Below are positions 46,201 through 61,200 of a stretch of DNA of 64,000 nucleotides, in pieces; within the stretch, counting starts at the first letter, position 1; each line of letters begins with the position of its first letter. Source of the DNA: Prosopocoilus inquinatus (lineage: Eukaryota > Arthropoda > Insecta > Coleoptera > Lucanidae); assembly GCA_036172665.1 (NCBI GenBank), contig CM069870.1, forward strand, positions 20,620,001-20,684,000, given 5' to 3'. A program made the translations under genes and the position numbers. The notes beneath the pieces were generated by a model. The model was not told the DNA's origin, did not search any database, and worked only from the letters and a program-made list of their open reading frames with translations.

Positions 46201-49200
46201 TGTCTGCTTTCAAAAATATATCGTTTTAATTGACGAAAAATTAATGTTTTGCAAAAATAACGACCTAAAAATAGACGCTAATCCGTTCTAAATCTCCTAC
46301 GTATTAAAAATAGTCCTACTTGGTTGGAAATGATCAAAGTAGAAAGATAGGCAGACTTCAAGGAAACTTCGAAAGTACATGGATGACTCAGGTTTACAAA
46401 ATTTATTTCTACAGCAATTTTTTGTTTTGAGAAATCCTGAAGTTCAAAGTAAATTAATAAATCAAGAAAAATCGTAAGTTCATAAGATGATTAAAAATAA
46501 CTTAGGTATACAATAACAGAAACAGACCTACGTTCTTTAATTTTTTTGTTTTATTATTGTTAAAATAATGCAATAGTTAAGTGAACGAATCATTAAAGTG
46601 TGTCATGACTTGACATTGAGAGAAAACATTTGCAACATTAGCAATTCCAACAATAACAAGATTGTTTGTAGGTATTGCAAAATTATACATCGCAAGTTAA
46701 AAGAACTAAATTTATTATTAAATTCGCCCGAAATCCATTTCAAAAAAGCACTTTGGAAACCAAACTCTGGTGCAGGCTAAATTTAAAAGTATGCTAATCA
46801 GCATGATCTGCTTGTTACTAATCAGCACAGGCACATTAAACACAGTGGAATTCGAGGAATGTTCGCTGGAAATTGCACAAACAAAAGTTGGCTCTTAATT
46901 TAAATTAAAAAAAAAATCAAAGGCGACTTTAGTATGCTAGCAAAATATTTTCGAGTTAAGAGTCTTGTTGTTTGAATAGAGTAGATAATCCATCATTCGA
47001 AATGATCGGAGGAGCAGATTGAACAAACAAGTAGGGACGTTTATAATTGGCTTACGCAATTGGGAAAGATAATACAAAAATTTCAGCAAGCACGCAACTG
47101 TCTAGTATGCCATATTATTTATTGATCATGTCTAGAGGCATCCCCCTAAAGTCGGTGTTACACTCTTTTATAGAAAAGAATTTAGTGCAATAACTTTTTC
47201 CTCTATGAAGAGGGGGGAGGGGGTCACATTACGATTTGTGAACGTGAAATTTACAACTTTTAAGCCTGTCACATCTATTAAAGTCACCCTGTGTACTAGT
47301 AATGCATGCACTAACCGCTAATATAAATATACGGGGTGACTTCAATAGTTGTGACAAGCTTGTCAAGTGTCTTGTTTAATTTGCTAATTTTATCCAAACC
47401 AAAAGGCAATACAATATGCAAATTTGGCTGTTTGAGTTGACCATTTGTATAGTATAATTAAGAGCATTTTCGTATTCAACTTGCAACTATTTAGAGCTTC
47501 TGCGTTAATACTCTTGGATGGATACACGGTTGTTTATTCAACAGCTTTCCCGTTTCTAGCTCTGTGGAGAAGTGGGTGGGTCATTAAACGATGTAAATCA
47601 AGGAAATTAATCCAACCCGAAGGATTCACTGCGGAACAGTTCCCAAACTCCCATCAGCGCGCGATGGTATTCTTTATCCTGCACGGAGATTTTCAGTCAC
47701 TCGCGCGTTCAGCGTAGGGAGTAGACAATGACACAACTCAATTGTCCTAGAAATATCTGTTAACTTAAACGTTATAAAGTAGATGTGTGGCTTGGCGAAG
47801 GCCAAATAATACGACATAGTGTCAAAGTATGTCAAACAAACCTTCAAAAGAACAAGTCAACGCGAAAGGATCGGATTAGATCTGATCGAACAAGTGTACT
47901 TTAGTCCAAGAGGCAATAATACGAAATCTTACGAACTATTTAAACTAAATAACGCATTTAACTCTTATTAATTCTTCTTTAAGTTTAGGGCCGCGTCGTG
48001 GCGATATTGTCCGCAAATAAATGAAATAGTATACTTTATGGTATGCTTTACAAGTTAGGTGTTACTAGCAGAGTCGGTAGGGTCACAAAGTTGTCAAACA
48101 GGTGTCGCACTATGCATGCGACGTACTTGAAATTCGATGTATGGGCGCGCGTGTGTGTGTGTGTGTGTGTCTTCAGCGGCAAGCAGTGTTGCCAAGGGAA
48201 AGGAAACTCCCTCGCTCAAGGGATTTTTGACTTCTGGCGTGATAAAAGGGATTTTTAATTTTTATTTAACTTATTGGAAAATTTAACCAACGTTAAAAAT
48301 AATAATAATTGGTAAAAAGTTTCTTTGATTGTCTTTTGAATTTTATAATTTATTACAGAAAATTTAAGTTTTTTTTTCGTTATATAACGAAAATATAGTC
48401 CTGTAAATATATATATATATATTTTTGACGCTTAAGATTCGATAGTTTTGGAGTGGTCGGGGGCGGTCGAAGGAATTTTATGCCGGAGTAGGGAATTTTA
48501 TTGATTTGAAGAGGGAAAAACTTCACACATATCTGGCAACACTGGCGGCAAGTCCATTTCACAATGCACCGTATGGTCGGGATGCAGACAGCTTGTTTTT
48601 TTGCTTCGACACGATCGATTGTCCCACCGGTATGATCCAGCCAGTACGAAGAAACCAAAGGAATAGTTAATTCGGCGGGAACCAGATCCAATAAAATACC
48701 GACAAAAATAGGCCGCCAATGATAGATCCAATTATATTAAGCCCGAATAAAACTCCAATTAAAACCTAAAAGGAAGAGAGAAATAAATAACGTCAAATGT
48801 CGCTGTTAATTATCGGGTTGAAACATACCTGTTTAAATTAAACAGTTCGTTTGGATGAAGATGTGATTTAACGCTTTAGAGCAGCATTTCCAAACTGGGA
48901 GACGCAAAGGGAATCGTATTATTTGAGGAAATAAGGGGGGGGGGGGGCACCAAGACAAGATTTTTTTGAAAGGCAAACGCAGTAACATAAATTTGGGAAA
49001 CCACTGTCTCAGGGGACACGTCGAGTCGATCAAATTCCGGATGAACTGTATGTAATGAACCTTGCTAACCATAATTACACAAATGGGCTTGTTTAACATT
49101 AAAAAAATATCGAAACATAGCTACACGAGATTACCTAATTTTCAAGAAAAAAAAATATATATATAAAGTTATATGTATTATATGCGATTGTTTTAATTTA

Positions 49201-52200
49201 TCTACATGTTTAACAGTTAATTAGGCATATTTAAAAAATAGAGAAATGTTGTATAAATCGAATCAGTTTTCGTTTGGTAATGCACGAATACGCGTGATGA
49301 TGTGGATATATTGACGTCACAGATTCGTGTACGCGCTAATCTAAACGTTTCAAACGATTTCTGAATTTTTGAATATCTCTTAACCCGGCATTGGTCGCTA
49401 TATGAGAGTCTCTCTCACAAGGTTTATTTTCTTTATTTTTTTCGGTTTTCCAGTTATATTTCAGGTCTGAAACTTCATCTAATAGTTTTTACCACCTTCT
49501 TATCTTTGGTAATCTAGGTCCCATTCAAATTCGTTAATTACTTTTCTTAAAACATCTCTTTAATTTACATTGTGTCGATCGATGTGAAACTTTCTCTCAT
49601 GGCACGACTGACGCCGGGTTAACAGAATTTTTTTGTTAAAGTTTTTTCTACGTAATTTAGTTTTTGATCTGAAATAGTGTATTTTTAAAAATTAAAATCA
49701 TTTTTAAAAATTAGCGAACGGGAACGGGAAAATAAAACACACACAACCTATTTCGGAACGTGTCGGTATCGGTAATGGTGAGAAGACGGCCTGCAAAAGC
49801 GTATTTTCGCCGTTTGCTTAACTGAACCAAGATGGCCCCCAATCGGAATATTCGAAGTAAAGAACAAATAAGGAGTCAGCGTTTCAAACGGTGTTCTAAG
49901 ATCATTTTCAGTAAATAGCGAGCGAGGTTGTCACGACTAATACGTGTAAGCCAACGCGGCATCCGTGGAGGCGCTGTTGCCGGAAGCAGCCCGACGGATT
50001 TTGACCGTAACAAACTGTTAGCAACACTGTATCCGATTTTTTTTTGTTGCTGTATTTGACAGATATTTGCCCCAGCGCTGCAGCGACAAAAATCAGCGTT
50101 TACGTATTTTAAACATCACATCATCAATAATGACTATCTGACTTGTCAATGTCAACCGGAAGTTACAAAATTCAGCTTTGCCAACTCAAGCAATCGTCAT
50201 TCTTGATGGCTTTGTATGTATCTTTTGTTTTTGCCAAAGATCTTTATAGTGTAATGCCGGTCTTATGCTAATGTTCTCACCCTAATTTATATTTCGTAGA
50301 CAAGGATAGGTTGTGTAAGTCTGAAATAAAAATGCACGAGTTTCCGTCATGCAGGTAATTCACCTGATGGACAACACTAGAAAATTACAGATACGTTAAT
50401 TGCGTTGTAGTTGGTATGCATTGTAGTTGGTAATGACGGGGAAGTCTGAGAGAAGAAAAAAATAAATTGAATGGGAAGTTCGTTTCATTCCTACGAAAAA
50501 GAGACGTAATATGAGATTTAATAATAATAAGTCTTTGAATGTATAGCATATCTACATCGTTATTACTTGTGTCACTTGTACATGCATAATAATAATAATA
50601 ATTATGTATGTACATTCTGTTATTAATAAGGAAGTAAAAAATCTGATCCTTTTTAAACGACTTCCTGCGCTGCGCGATAGGAGTATCTGCAGTACTCAAA
50701 ATGTAAGAATCCATTTGTTTAAACACTTTAAGCGTAATACACGGTTTAGTTATTTCAAATTACAATCTGGTAATTTAATTTATTATTTTAATTACTTATA
50801 AAACGCACAATTTTTTTATTAAATACTGAACGCACATTTTTATTTGCTCTCGTGATACTATCAGAACGGTTTACTTATTTGCTTTGAGATTAGATTACGT
50901 ATGCCCTTGTCAAGAGACATAAAGGGCTTATACAGGGTGTTTCACAAACGGTGAAAGAGTTAAAATCAAAAGGTGCAAAATTTCCGAGTTCTTTGAAATG
51001 AAAATTAAAAAAAACATACAAGAAAATGTTGAAAAATATATACAGGGTGTTCAGGGGAAGCCGCTGTAATGTTTCTTTAATTTGAATTTTATGAAGGAAC
51101 TTACATTTTTATGGGAACATCGGAAGAACAACTTTTTCCAGATTTTCAAATGTTTTAAGCTTAATGGAACATTATGTTTCTTTTTATCTCTTAGCGTTCA
51201 CGATGACAAATTAATTATGCACTTAATGGTAAGGCCTTTCAATTGAATTTAAAATGAGATTATGTTATGAATCATCCTGTGTATTGATACTACGCTCGGT
51301 CGTTTCCTTTTTTTGTTTAAATTTCTAACGCAGGTACAATTTATATCGTATTTAAATTTGACTAATTTCTTTCTTCTCTTCTTTTATGGAAAGCAAAAGG
51401 CATCCACTTTTTTTAAAGTAAATTTTAGCTTTATACGAGATGGTCAAGAATAACCGTTTGAATTGGCTGACTACCTAACCTCATTCGTCTCATCGTAACC
51501 TCACCCTAAAGAGAGTTTGGAGGAGATGTTTCTTTTGTGTTTTCCCGTTTAAATAAATTTGTAGGGTATAATAGAAAATATGCAGTTTTGCGTTTTTTTC
51601 TAAACAAAACTTAAATTTGGTCTGTGACTTAATTAAATCCTTGTATAACTTGCATAACATTTGTTAATAAAGGTTTTTGGTAACTTTAATTGTAACTTTT
51701 TGTGTTTTCTCGGAATTTTGTGAACATCCTGAATATGTTCGTTGGAGCTTTTTTTACGTACTCAATCCCGCCCCCGAACACGCTATTGATATTTGGCCAG
51801 ATTTCTTCAAAAGTCTTCTCTTTCAGTTCTCTTGCAGTTTGAATGCAAAAAATTAAATTTCGTATTTTGACTAAAACTAACGTTTGTGTGATATCTAAAA
51901 TCTGTTTAAGTTTTTTATTGGCTCGGTACAATTTTTCTTTTTTTTTCGTTTTTGTTTCTGCTTTTATTTAATTTAGTTTTTTCTGAACCGTACTTAACCT
52001 GTAATTCTTTCTTTTTCGTTTATTTTTGTTTTCAATTAGTTTTTTTTTAATCCTTTCGATTTAACTTAAAATGAGATTCTGTATGTGAATTAACATTCTT
52101 TGTTTTTCTGGTCTGTTACGAATCACCCTGTATGTTGGAACTAGAATTATTCGTCGTTTGTTTTTTATTTTTACTTCTAGCGTGCATTTTATAAGTATTT

Positions 52201-55200
52201 CAAATTGGCGATTTTTTATAAGGAACAAAAGACATTTTTTTTAACTTGAATGCAATAAACTTGAATTTTATGTCCTGACTAAAAGTAAGCGATCGTCTTT
52301 TGTTTCTATGATTCCTGAAATCTATTTATAATTTTCACTCGCTCGGTAGGTATATTTTTTTTTAATTTATTTTTTAAATATAATTTTAATTTGTTTCTAA
52401 ATAGTAATTAATTAACAATTTATCTTCTGTTTGTCTTATTCATTTTAATTTCTGATTTATTTTTATTTTAATTAGTTACGTGTATTCTCACAGATATTAA
52501 TTGTTCAATTTAACTTAAAGTGAGATTCTATTTGTGAGATTTCATTTTTCGAGTTTTATGAATCGCCCTGTATATTTTTACTTTACATTTTAACCAGGAC
52601 TAAGCGATCGTCTTAAAAGGCGTCCATTTAAAAAAATAAAGCGAACGCAGTAAATTTTTATTTATAATTCGACCAAAACTAAGCGATCGTCTTTTGTTTC
52701 TGTAATTTCTAAAATCAACACACAGTTTTTATTTGCGGGGTTTAAATTTCTTTGAATTTTTTTTTCAGGTCAATTTTCATTTGTTTCTGAACTGCATTTA
52801 ACTTACAATTCATTCAATTTTGTCAGAATTGTAGGTTATGTCCAGCCTGTAATTTTTTTTTTAATTTGAAATATCACTTGTCAGTAATTACGGCTGTCAG
52901 TGACAATCAGAGTTTAACTCCAGTTGAACCATTTAAAAATAAAATTCAGTATTGCCAACTCAAAACGGTGGTTATTGAATTAAGATTTTGCCTTTCAAAT
53001 TGTCGACGTTCTCTTTTTCGTATTAAGCAAAAGGGGTCCATTAAAAAAAAAAACTTGAACGCAGTAAATTTTTAAATAAAAAATTTTTATAATTCGACCA
53101 AAACTAAGCGATCGTCTTTTGTTTCTGTAATTTCTAAAATCAACACACTTACAGTTTTTATTTGCGCCGTATTATTTCCTTTGAATTTTTTTTTCAGGTC
53201 AATTTTCATTTGTTTCTGAACTGCGTTTAACTTACAATTCATCTTTTTTTGTCAGAATTGTCCAGAATTATGTCCAGCGTGTACTTTTTTTTTAATTTGA
53301 AATGTCACTTGTCAGTAATTACGGCTGTCAGTGACAATCAGAGTTTAACTCCAGTTGAACCATTTAAAAATAAAATCCAGCATTGCCAACTCAAAACGGT
53401 CGTTTTTGAATTAAAGACTTTGCATTTTAAATTGTCGACGTTCTTTTTTTTTCGTATTAAGTAAAAGGCGTCCATTTTTTTTTTAAATTTTAGTAAATTT
53501 TTATTTATATTTTGACCAAAACTAAACGATCGTCTTTTGTTTCTGTAATTTCTAAAATCCACACACTTACAGTTTTTATTCGTACTGTATAATTTTCTTT
53601 GAATTTTCGTTTCAATTCAATTTTCATTTGTTTCCGAAACGTATTTAACTTACAGTTATTCATCTTCTGTTTGTTTGTTAATTAATTAAGTTTTTTTTAT
53701 TATTAATTTTATTTTATTTAATTAATTTGATTTTTTTGTTCTTCCGTTCCGCTTTAACTTAAAATGAGATTTCATTTCCCTTTCCCCACCTATTATGAAT
53801 CACCCTGTCTACAAAGTGCGTCAGCATTTTTTACCTAGCGGATCTAGGTATAGCAATTTCCTTTAGCTTAGTTAGTAAAAAGTAAATAAATAAATAAATA
53901 AACATCCGTTCATTGTGTCGATAAAATTAGAGCGAGTTCCTGTTTCACAGCGAACTTAAAATTAGTTCCAAGTTTAAAAAAAAGTGAAAACGATGAAACG
54001 GAATTTTAAATTAACTTTTTTTTTGGTAAACCTCAAAATATATATTTTTTTTGATCCAGCTGGTCCAAAAGTAGTTACTCATTTGCAATTATTTTTTTTA
54101 ATTCGACCTTTTAAAAAATAAGAGCTACTTCTTTGAAATAACATATTTGCTCAGAACTAAGATACATAGTTAAAGAAGGCGTACAGTTATATTTATTAGA
54201 GCAAAACAATTATAAAGCAGAATAATTATATTAACGTGAGCTTGTGCATCCGTCGTTATTGTAAATTTATTTATCCACCACTCAGTAATCTGTTCGAGTA
54301 ATCAAGACTGCAACTTAAACAGCAATGCCAAACAAGTCGATTGTAAGTCATGCAAAACCATTTCCGTACTTTATTTCTGTAATTTGTTTAGTTGTTTATT
54401 AACACAATAAAGTTATTATACTCTAATTATTATTAAACTTTATGATGAATTTTTATTTTAATGCGAAACACGATATATTTAACAAACTAATTTATTTATA
54501 GTACACTTAGAACTAATTTATTTCCAAGCACGGCCGCTTTGTATGGGACGACTTGTTATACATATAACAAACTTGCTTCAAACCTACGCTAATGCAATAT
54601 CAAGTCAAAGAGTCTTGTATGGGCCATAGCAAACTGGCTTCAAGTCTATCCTAATGTAATATCAAGTCAAAAAGCGGTCGCTACTTAAACTTTTCATTAA
54701 ATTTATTTCCAATATAACCCTAGCGTTCAGGTTTACAACCTCTCACGTGGTTTTCTCTCATCCACCGGCATTTTATAACTCGGGTTGATTACCATTACCA
54801 GAAATTTCGTCTCCGAGAGAATCCTGTTGGTGGAAGCCGATGGGCGTCCCTCGAACTTTCGAGGCTGGCGCTCCGGCTCTGACGTGTGTAGCCCGCGTCA
54901 GGCGTTAAATCATAATCACAATAGGATATTAAAACATTGTAATTTGCAGACTATAGCTTTAACGAAAGCAGTCAATTCACAAGAGGTGCCCGTAAAGCAG
55001 AAACATGTCCGCTCTGCAATCATCGGCACATTTCAACAGCAAGGCGCCCAAGTCTTCTGGGCGATCGCCACTCGCCTACCCAGCATGGCAGACAGGATAA
55101 TAGCATGGAAACTCTGCCATGTATTACACAAAGTTTTACGAGAGGGCCATCCCCTGTGCCTCGTGCACAGCCAGAGACACAGAAACGACCTCGACGAAAT

Positions 55201-58200
55201 TGGAAAACTTTGGGTGAGATAACTTTAATAAAAAAAATTTCCATGCTTTACTTATTATTTTAAGTAAAGGTTGGGTTGGGTTGGGAAATTGGATTTGAAA
55301 TATAGGGCTTCGCAAAGCTGATTATCTGTAAGTAAAACCGGACGGAATTATAATTGAAAAAGCTTTCAACGTTTCACTATCTTTTGATAACTTCATCAGG
55401 AGTGAGAAAAGTAAATAAAATGGATATTTTTTTTGTAGGGTCACCTTAAAGAGGGTTACGGCAAGCTCATTCGATTATACACAACGCTTTTGATTATCAA
55501 GTTGGATTTCCATCGAAGAAACCCAAGGTTCCCGGGGAATTTGGGTGTAACGCAAGAGGAACTGGAATCGATTGGATCTAACGACATCAACAATTAGTAA
55601 ATAAATTATTCACTTAGAGTAAAGTCAGCGTATATGGAATAGACCGGCTAATATGGAATATCCGTTATTTTTTAAATAAGAAGCGCCATCTGTTAAATGA
55701 CGCTGGTATTAACATGAGTTTCGGTATTGTAGGTCACTAGTACTGAGGTTCTCAGCCGGTTAAATTACACAACTTTACAGTAACACGAGTTTGTGAATTT
55801 ATTGTTTTGGAAGTTTTCGCGCGGTGCCAGAGAAACATATTTTGGCGGATATTTTAAAATAAAAGTGTTTTTTTTTACACCAAGGTAAGTTTGTTATAGT
55901 GTAAATCAGTACAACTGTTTATATTTCACCTTATTCCAATTCAACGTGCTGCATATTTTTCTTTATTTCATATTACCCCAACTGACTATTCCATATTACC
56001 CGCCATTTTAAATTATATCATGAAAATGTAGTTTTTTTTTTAATTTGTTAAATAAACTATCCTAAAAAATATGTATTTTTTTGAAATATTTGAGTATTTA
56101 GTATTTTAGTTCAGAGATTATGACGGCCGCGGACCAAAGAATGGGTATTCCACATATGCCGGCTTTACTCTATTTTACAAGCATGATTGGCCAACTGTTT
56201 TATTTACAGTTTCGAAATGTCCGTCGAGATGTTCGACTACCAGGACGCAATTTTAGACTTACAAGCGGCAAGTATGTTCTTTGTTCATTATTTACTTCCG
56301 CACTCTTTTACTCCTCTTTTTATAATCAGAACTAAATTAATTTAAAATTTAAAATAGTTTTCGGCTCGCTTGACATGTCACGTTCCAATTCGATGACGAG
56401 TGCGGGGCAATGTAGATTGGCCCCGCTCATCCCCTGCATTCAAGACGCGTCGAGGCTCTACGATTACTGCGTCAAGATTTTATTCAAGCTGCACTCTTCG
56501 CTCCCCCCGGATACGTTGCAGGGGCACCGCGATAGATTCCTGAAACAATTCAAACAGCTGAAACAGTTCTATCAGAACACCAGCGCGCTGCAGTATTTCA
56601 AGGACCTAATAACGGTGCCACCTTTACCAGAGGTACTCGCGCCGCTTATGCCTATCCAAAACTTATCTCATTGTGAGACTTTCATTTCAGCACCCCCCGA
56701 ATTTTTTGATACAGGCCAATTTGAGTACGTATGTCACTCAGGAGGTTTTTGTCACGCAAGAGGAAGAAGAGCCTTCTGAGGGGAATTTAATCGACACGAC
56801 TGATGCTCCGCTTGAACGAAACGAAAGTAATTTTAGTACTAGGTCGACTACCCCCGTCTCATCGAATGCTCACTTGGAACTTATAGCGGAGAGGGATAAT
56901 ATTATTAGACATTTGCAAACGGAAGTTGAAAGATTACGGTATAACTACATTTTTTAATAGTCCCTTCCTGTATGCTATGCTTACACACGAAACTATTTCT
57001 AGTACTGAAATTAATTCTGTCGTGCACAAGAAAGACTCGAACATAGAAGCTTTACACGAGCAAATCACTTCCTTGGAAACGGATTTGGCCACGAAAGAAA
57101 GCGAGTTGGTTCAGGAACGACAGATTAAGGAGGATTTGTTCCATCAGGCGTCAGCTGTTGCACAATCACAGGACTCAGAACGTACGTCTTAACTAACATA
57201 ATGCAGTAGAAGCTTTTATGGACACATGATTGTAAAAATAATTTGATCTTGATCAGTAAAATATAACATAACATCTTGACCTCTGCATTTTCCTCTTTTA
57301 ATTTTGTCATTTTTTCCAGGTATGCTTTTTGTCCGTCCTTTATATCTTGTAGGTCTTTTTCATTTCCTCAAACATTTCTTCAAGTTTCTCCATTTTAGCT
57401 TTAAACCATTCGAGAAAATCACGGAGTGGCTGACACCTAGCGGAATTTTTGCGAAAGGCCGTACAATAAGGAAAATATTGGAATGACATTTGCCTAACCT
57501 ATATACAGGCTGTTCTTTTACTGTGTGCAAATATTTAAACCTGTAATATACCACCATAAATGGCAACGATTAAACTTATGTACCCTTAACATGAAGTTAA
57601 TAGTTTTTGAGAAAAATGCATTGGAAGATTTTCACCAAACCGTTTGAGAACTGCTGGCATAGCTAACGACTGGATGGTACGCTGCCTTGCCTGTGTGAAT
57701 GACGACCCGATTATAGGTCAGTGTTTTACGATATCGTAAACGAACACCTGTTTGATTCCTACGAGGCCTATTAATAGATCGTAACAGTCGAAACATTTCA
57801 AACGCGCCCACAAAGCGCCTGGGTTAATTAAAACAAGTGTCACTTCGGTCCAAGTAATTACAATTTTAGGTATTTTCAAATTATCAACCGACAATTTAAT
57901 TACTGGACAAAAAATGCGGATGAGTTAAATAACGATATCAACGTCATTCAGCATTTTATTTCCGGATATTTCCCTCACAAGTAATAAATTGTCTTTCCAT
58001 TTCTAATTAATAGATTAAGATTTCTTTAGTTTAATAAAGAAACTTTATGTTGTAATTTATCTACTGTTTGTATCTACAGTTTAAAATCGGCCGCATTACA
58101 TAATCATACTGGGCAGAATAAAATAGCTGTTAAAACTGATACGTGCTCACTACCAATATGACTGACATTAAATTTACAATTTTATAATTCAATTATGAAA

Positions 58201-61200
58201 TTCGGCCAAGTAAAGCTTTTTTAATTAATTTACAAATTGATTAATATCTTAAAAGTATTCTCGCATGCGTTCGATAAAGTCGTAGTTTCGCATTTCTTTT
58301 GATGCTTTTTATTATGGCAATTTTTTGTGTTTTTACAACGGCGGCCGCTGTAACGCGTTTAAGGTGGGGCAGTATTACATTAGCGTTCAGCAGTTACGAA
58401 AAATTTGACACACGAAGATAGATTTTTGATTCGTAAAAACGCATATTAAGTTAGTAATGGCATTTACAAATAACGAAAAAACATGTTACTATTGTACGGG
58501 GAAGTCCTCGGAAACGCACATATGACCCGGGCATTGTAATAAACGATATCAATGATTTTTATTACGAAACGCTGGAGAATGAGTTTAAATGCGGGACTCT
58601 TTTTATGATCGGCACACCCACCGACTGCAGAGGAAGGCGTCAATGACCTGAATGTTTCTCTCTCGCACATATCAGCGGTTTCAAACAAGTTGAATCTCCG
58701 AATTTTTTTGGCTATGATCCGGTAGCCACCCGAAAATACGCGCAGAAAATAGCATTTCACGTACTTATACTGAGGTTTTTTTTTATTTGCACACAGTATA
58801 AGAATACCCTGTATATAAAAAAGCATGAAATTGAACAACTTGTATCTGACGCTTCCACACGAATAAACCGAATAAACACACGAATTTATGTATGTTTGTA
58901 TAAAACTAACAAATACGTTAATGGGTTCTGAATAACACGAATAACAGCTCTTTGTTTTCCTTATTAAAAGCGCCATCTGTTGGCTGCTGATTTTCTCGAA
59001 TGAATATTTACGATTTTATTTATTATCTGGCAACGTCGCTTTTTACTCCGGGGTCAATTAATAAACAATCTCTGAATTTGTCCATTGTTGTTGGATTTTT
59101 TTTTTCTTTTGTAAGTTTTGTGTATGTTTAAACGTGATAGATCATTTTTTTACAAATTTTGCCCATACGTTGCACAAAAATTTAATCGGCAGTGTTCCAT
59201 CTAGTTTAATTTTTTGTATTCTTCACTGTCATCTTGAATTTCAAAATTCCAACTTTGTTTCAATTTTTTAATGTTGATGATTTGTGAACCCTAACTTTTT
59301 GACACTTTAATTAATTATTTCAGAATGCGCTAAAAGAGTAGATTATGCTTGTCTAACTAATTCCCTATTTCTTCACCTCTTGATAAATTTATCTGGCAGG
59401 TTGGACACAATTGTGTTGATAATAGTTTCCGACAATATTAAATTTATCAAGAGGAAAAGAAATCGGGCATTAGTAGATTTTGCTTATTTTTAAAAAGAGG
59501 CAGTTAGATTTAACTAAATCCATGCAGCTTTTGTGAAATATAATGTCTGTTATAATTTACCACTTAACCCTTTTTGATTTCTAGAAAAAGTAAAAGATGA
59601 AAAGTTTAATAAAATCAAGGACTTGTACATAAAGTTAAGGGAAGATCACATACAATTACTTAGACAGGTAAGCTTTTAATTACAATCGAATCTAAAACAA
59701 TAAATTATTCTCTATATTTTTATTTTTAGAAAGCCGAAGTAGACAAAAAATGTAACCTAGGCCAGAAACGAATTCAGGAACTGCAACAGAAAAACTCGGA
59801 AATCGACGATCAATTAAAGGAATTGTCGTTGGAAAATGCGAAACAGAACGAACAAATACAACAGTCGTCTGCAGTCCAACAGGATGAATTGGAGTCGCTA
59901 CGAAAGGACAAGGAATTATTCAACATGGAAACAGAAGTACGCGTTCATTACAAACGAAACACAAATGAGTGCTCATGCTCTTAAGTTTTAGGTGTTACGT
60001 AGAAGCGTCGAGGACGCATTCCGGGAAAAGAACGAAATCAGCGAAACCCTGAAATCTTTGAGCTCGGAAAAAGACGCCTTGGAATTGAGAATTGCGAACC
60101 TGCTACCCAAAGTTGCCGAACTTGAAAACCAAATAAAAATATGTATGTTGAAAAAAATTACTTTCCTCCAAAATTTTAATAATGTTTTTATTTTTTACTT
60201 GCAAGCATATTATTAATATCTACCAGTTTTACTTAAATTATGAACAACAATTTAATTATTATTCTTTTCTTATTGCAGTAAACAGTAAAAATGTTGATGA
60301 TATAAGGCTGCTGATGATCAAGTCGATACAAGAAAACGAACAGATAGTACATCACGCCATACAGGAAGTTGATAACCCCGCACTATCCGCAGTCTCTTGC
60401 AGTCCGGATTATTTACGAAGCCTAGCACTTACTTGCCACGAATCGTTACATGGCGCTGCTCATCTAACTCATGCCGAACCGTCTCTTATAGTCACGTCTG
60501 CAACGAGAATGTCGCATCAACTCGCCATGTTTCTGTTACAAGGGAGAGCGACTTCGAATTCGAGTCCTGACATAATGTTCGGAGAAAGTGAGTGGGTAGC
60601 TTAGTAACATCCGGTTTCTAAAAGCAATTTTAATCGGCCCATTAAAGCAAGAAACATATTAAACCGAATCGGATTTCTGGAAACATCGCGTTAGCACGAC
60701 CTGGTTTGATCCCGAACTAACAGTTGTTTTGGTGTCTAGCAGATGTCACCACTATTTTTTCCAATGATTTTAATTTTCTTGAGCATAATTTCATTCCCGC
60801 AAGTAAAAATTCTAATACTAAAATTGGAAGTAAAACGCACAAAGGGTCAATAGTCAACGGAAAGTGGAAAAGTATTAGGATAAATCGAATACAGGGAAAT
60901 GTAGGTTATATAAATTGCGCATGCGCCAATTAAGTTAATGAGCCTGTTTGCTGAGTGAATCAGGGTTACCAGATTGGGGCGAAATTTCGCCATTTGGGTT
61001 ACATTTTAAACATACTTGGCATTAAAAAAACTTATTTGGCGCCTGTTATACAATTGTATGTCAAAACATTAATTAGCGCTTTTCTTTCGTTAACGTCAAC
61101 CGCTCCAACTGCTCAAGTCTTCAAAGCCAGTTGTTCCTTTCACTTTTGGCATCAAGCCTTAGGACTTTCCCCTTACCCCTTGAGGACATGCTTTCCAGTT

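Noticed and set aside
54785..55222. 145-codon plus-strand ORF as a separate gene
   Set aside because: Its second half is Hip1 exon 2; the first half is intron that happens to be open and precedes a clear TTTGCAG acceptor.
55345..55400. Minus-strand CTGATGA ... GAAACG resembling a hammerhead core just before Hip1 exon 3
   Set aside because: Stem II can pair, but after GAAAC there is no minimal stem III followed by a UH cleavage triplet, and no stem I partner was found.
58464..58976. 170-codon minus-strand ORF in Hip1 intron 7
   Set aside because: It lies inside a composite MITE, mixes unrelated repeat pieces and shows no domain or splice context.
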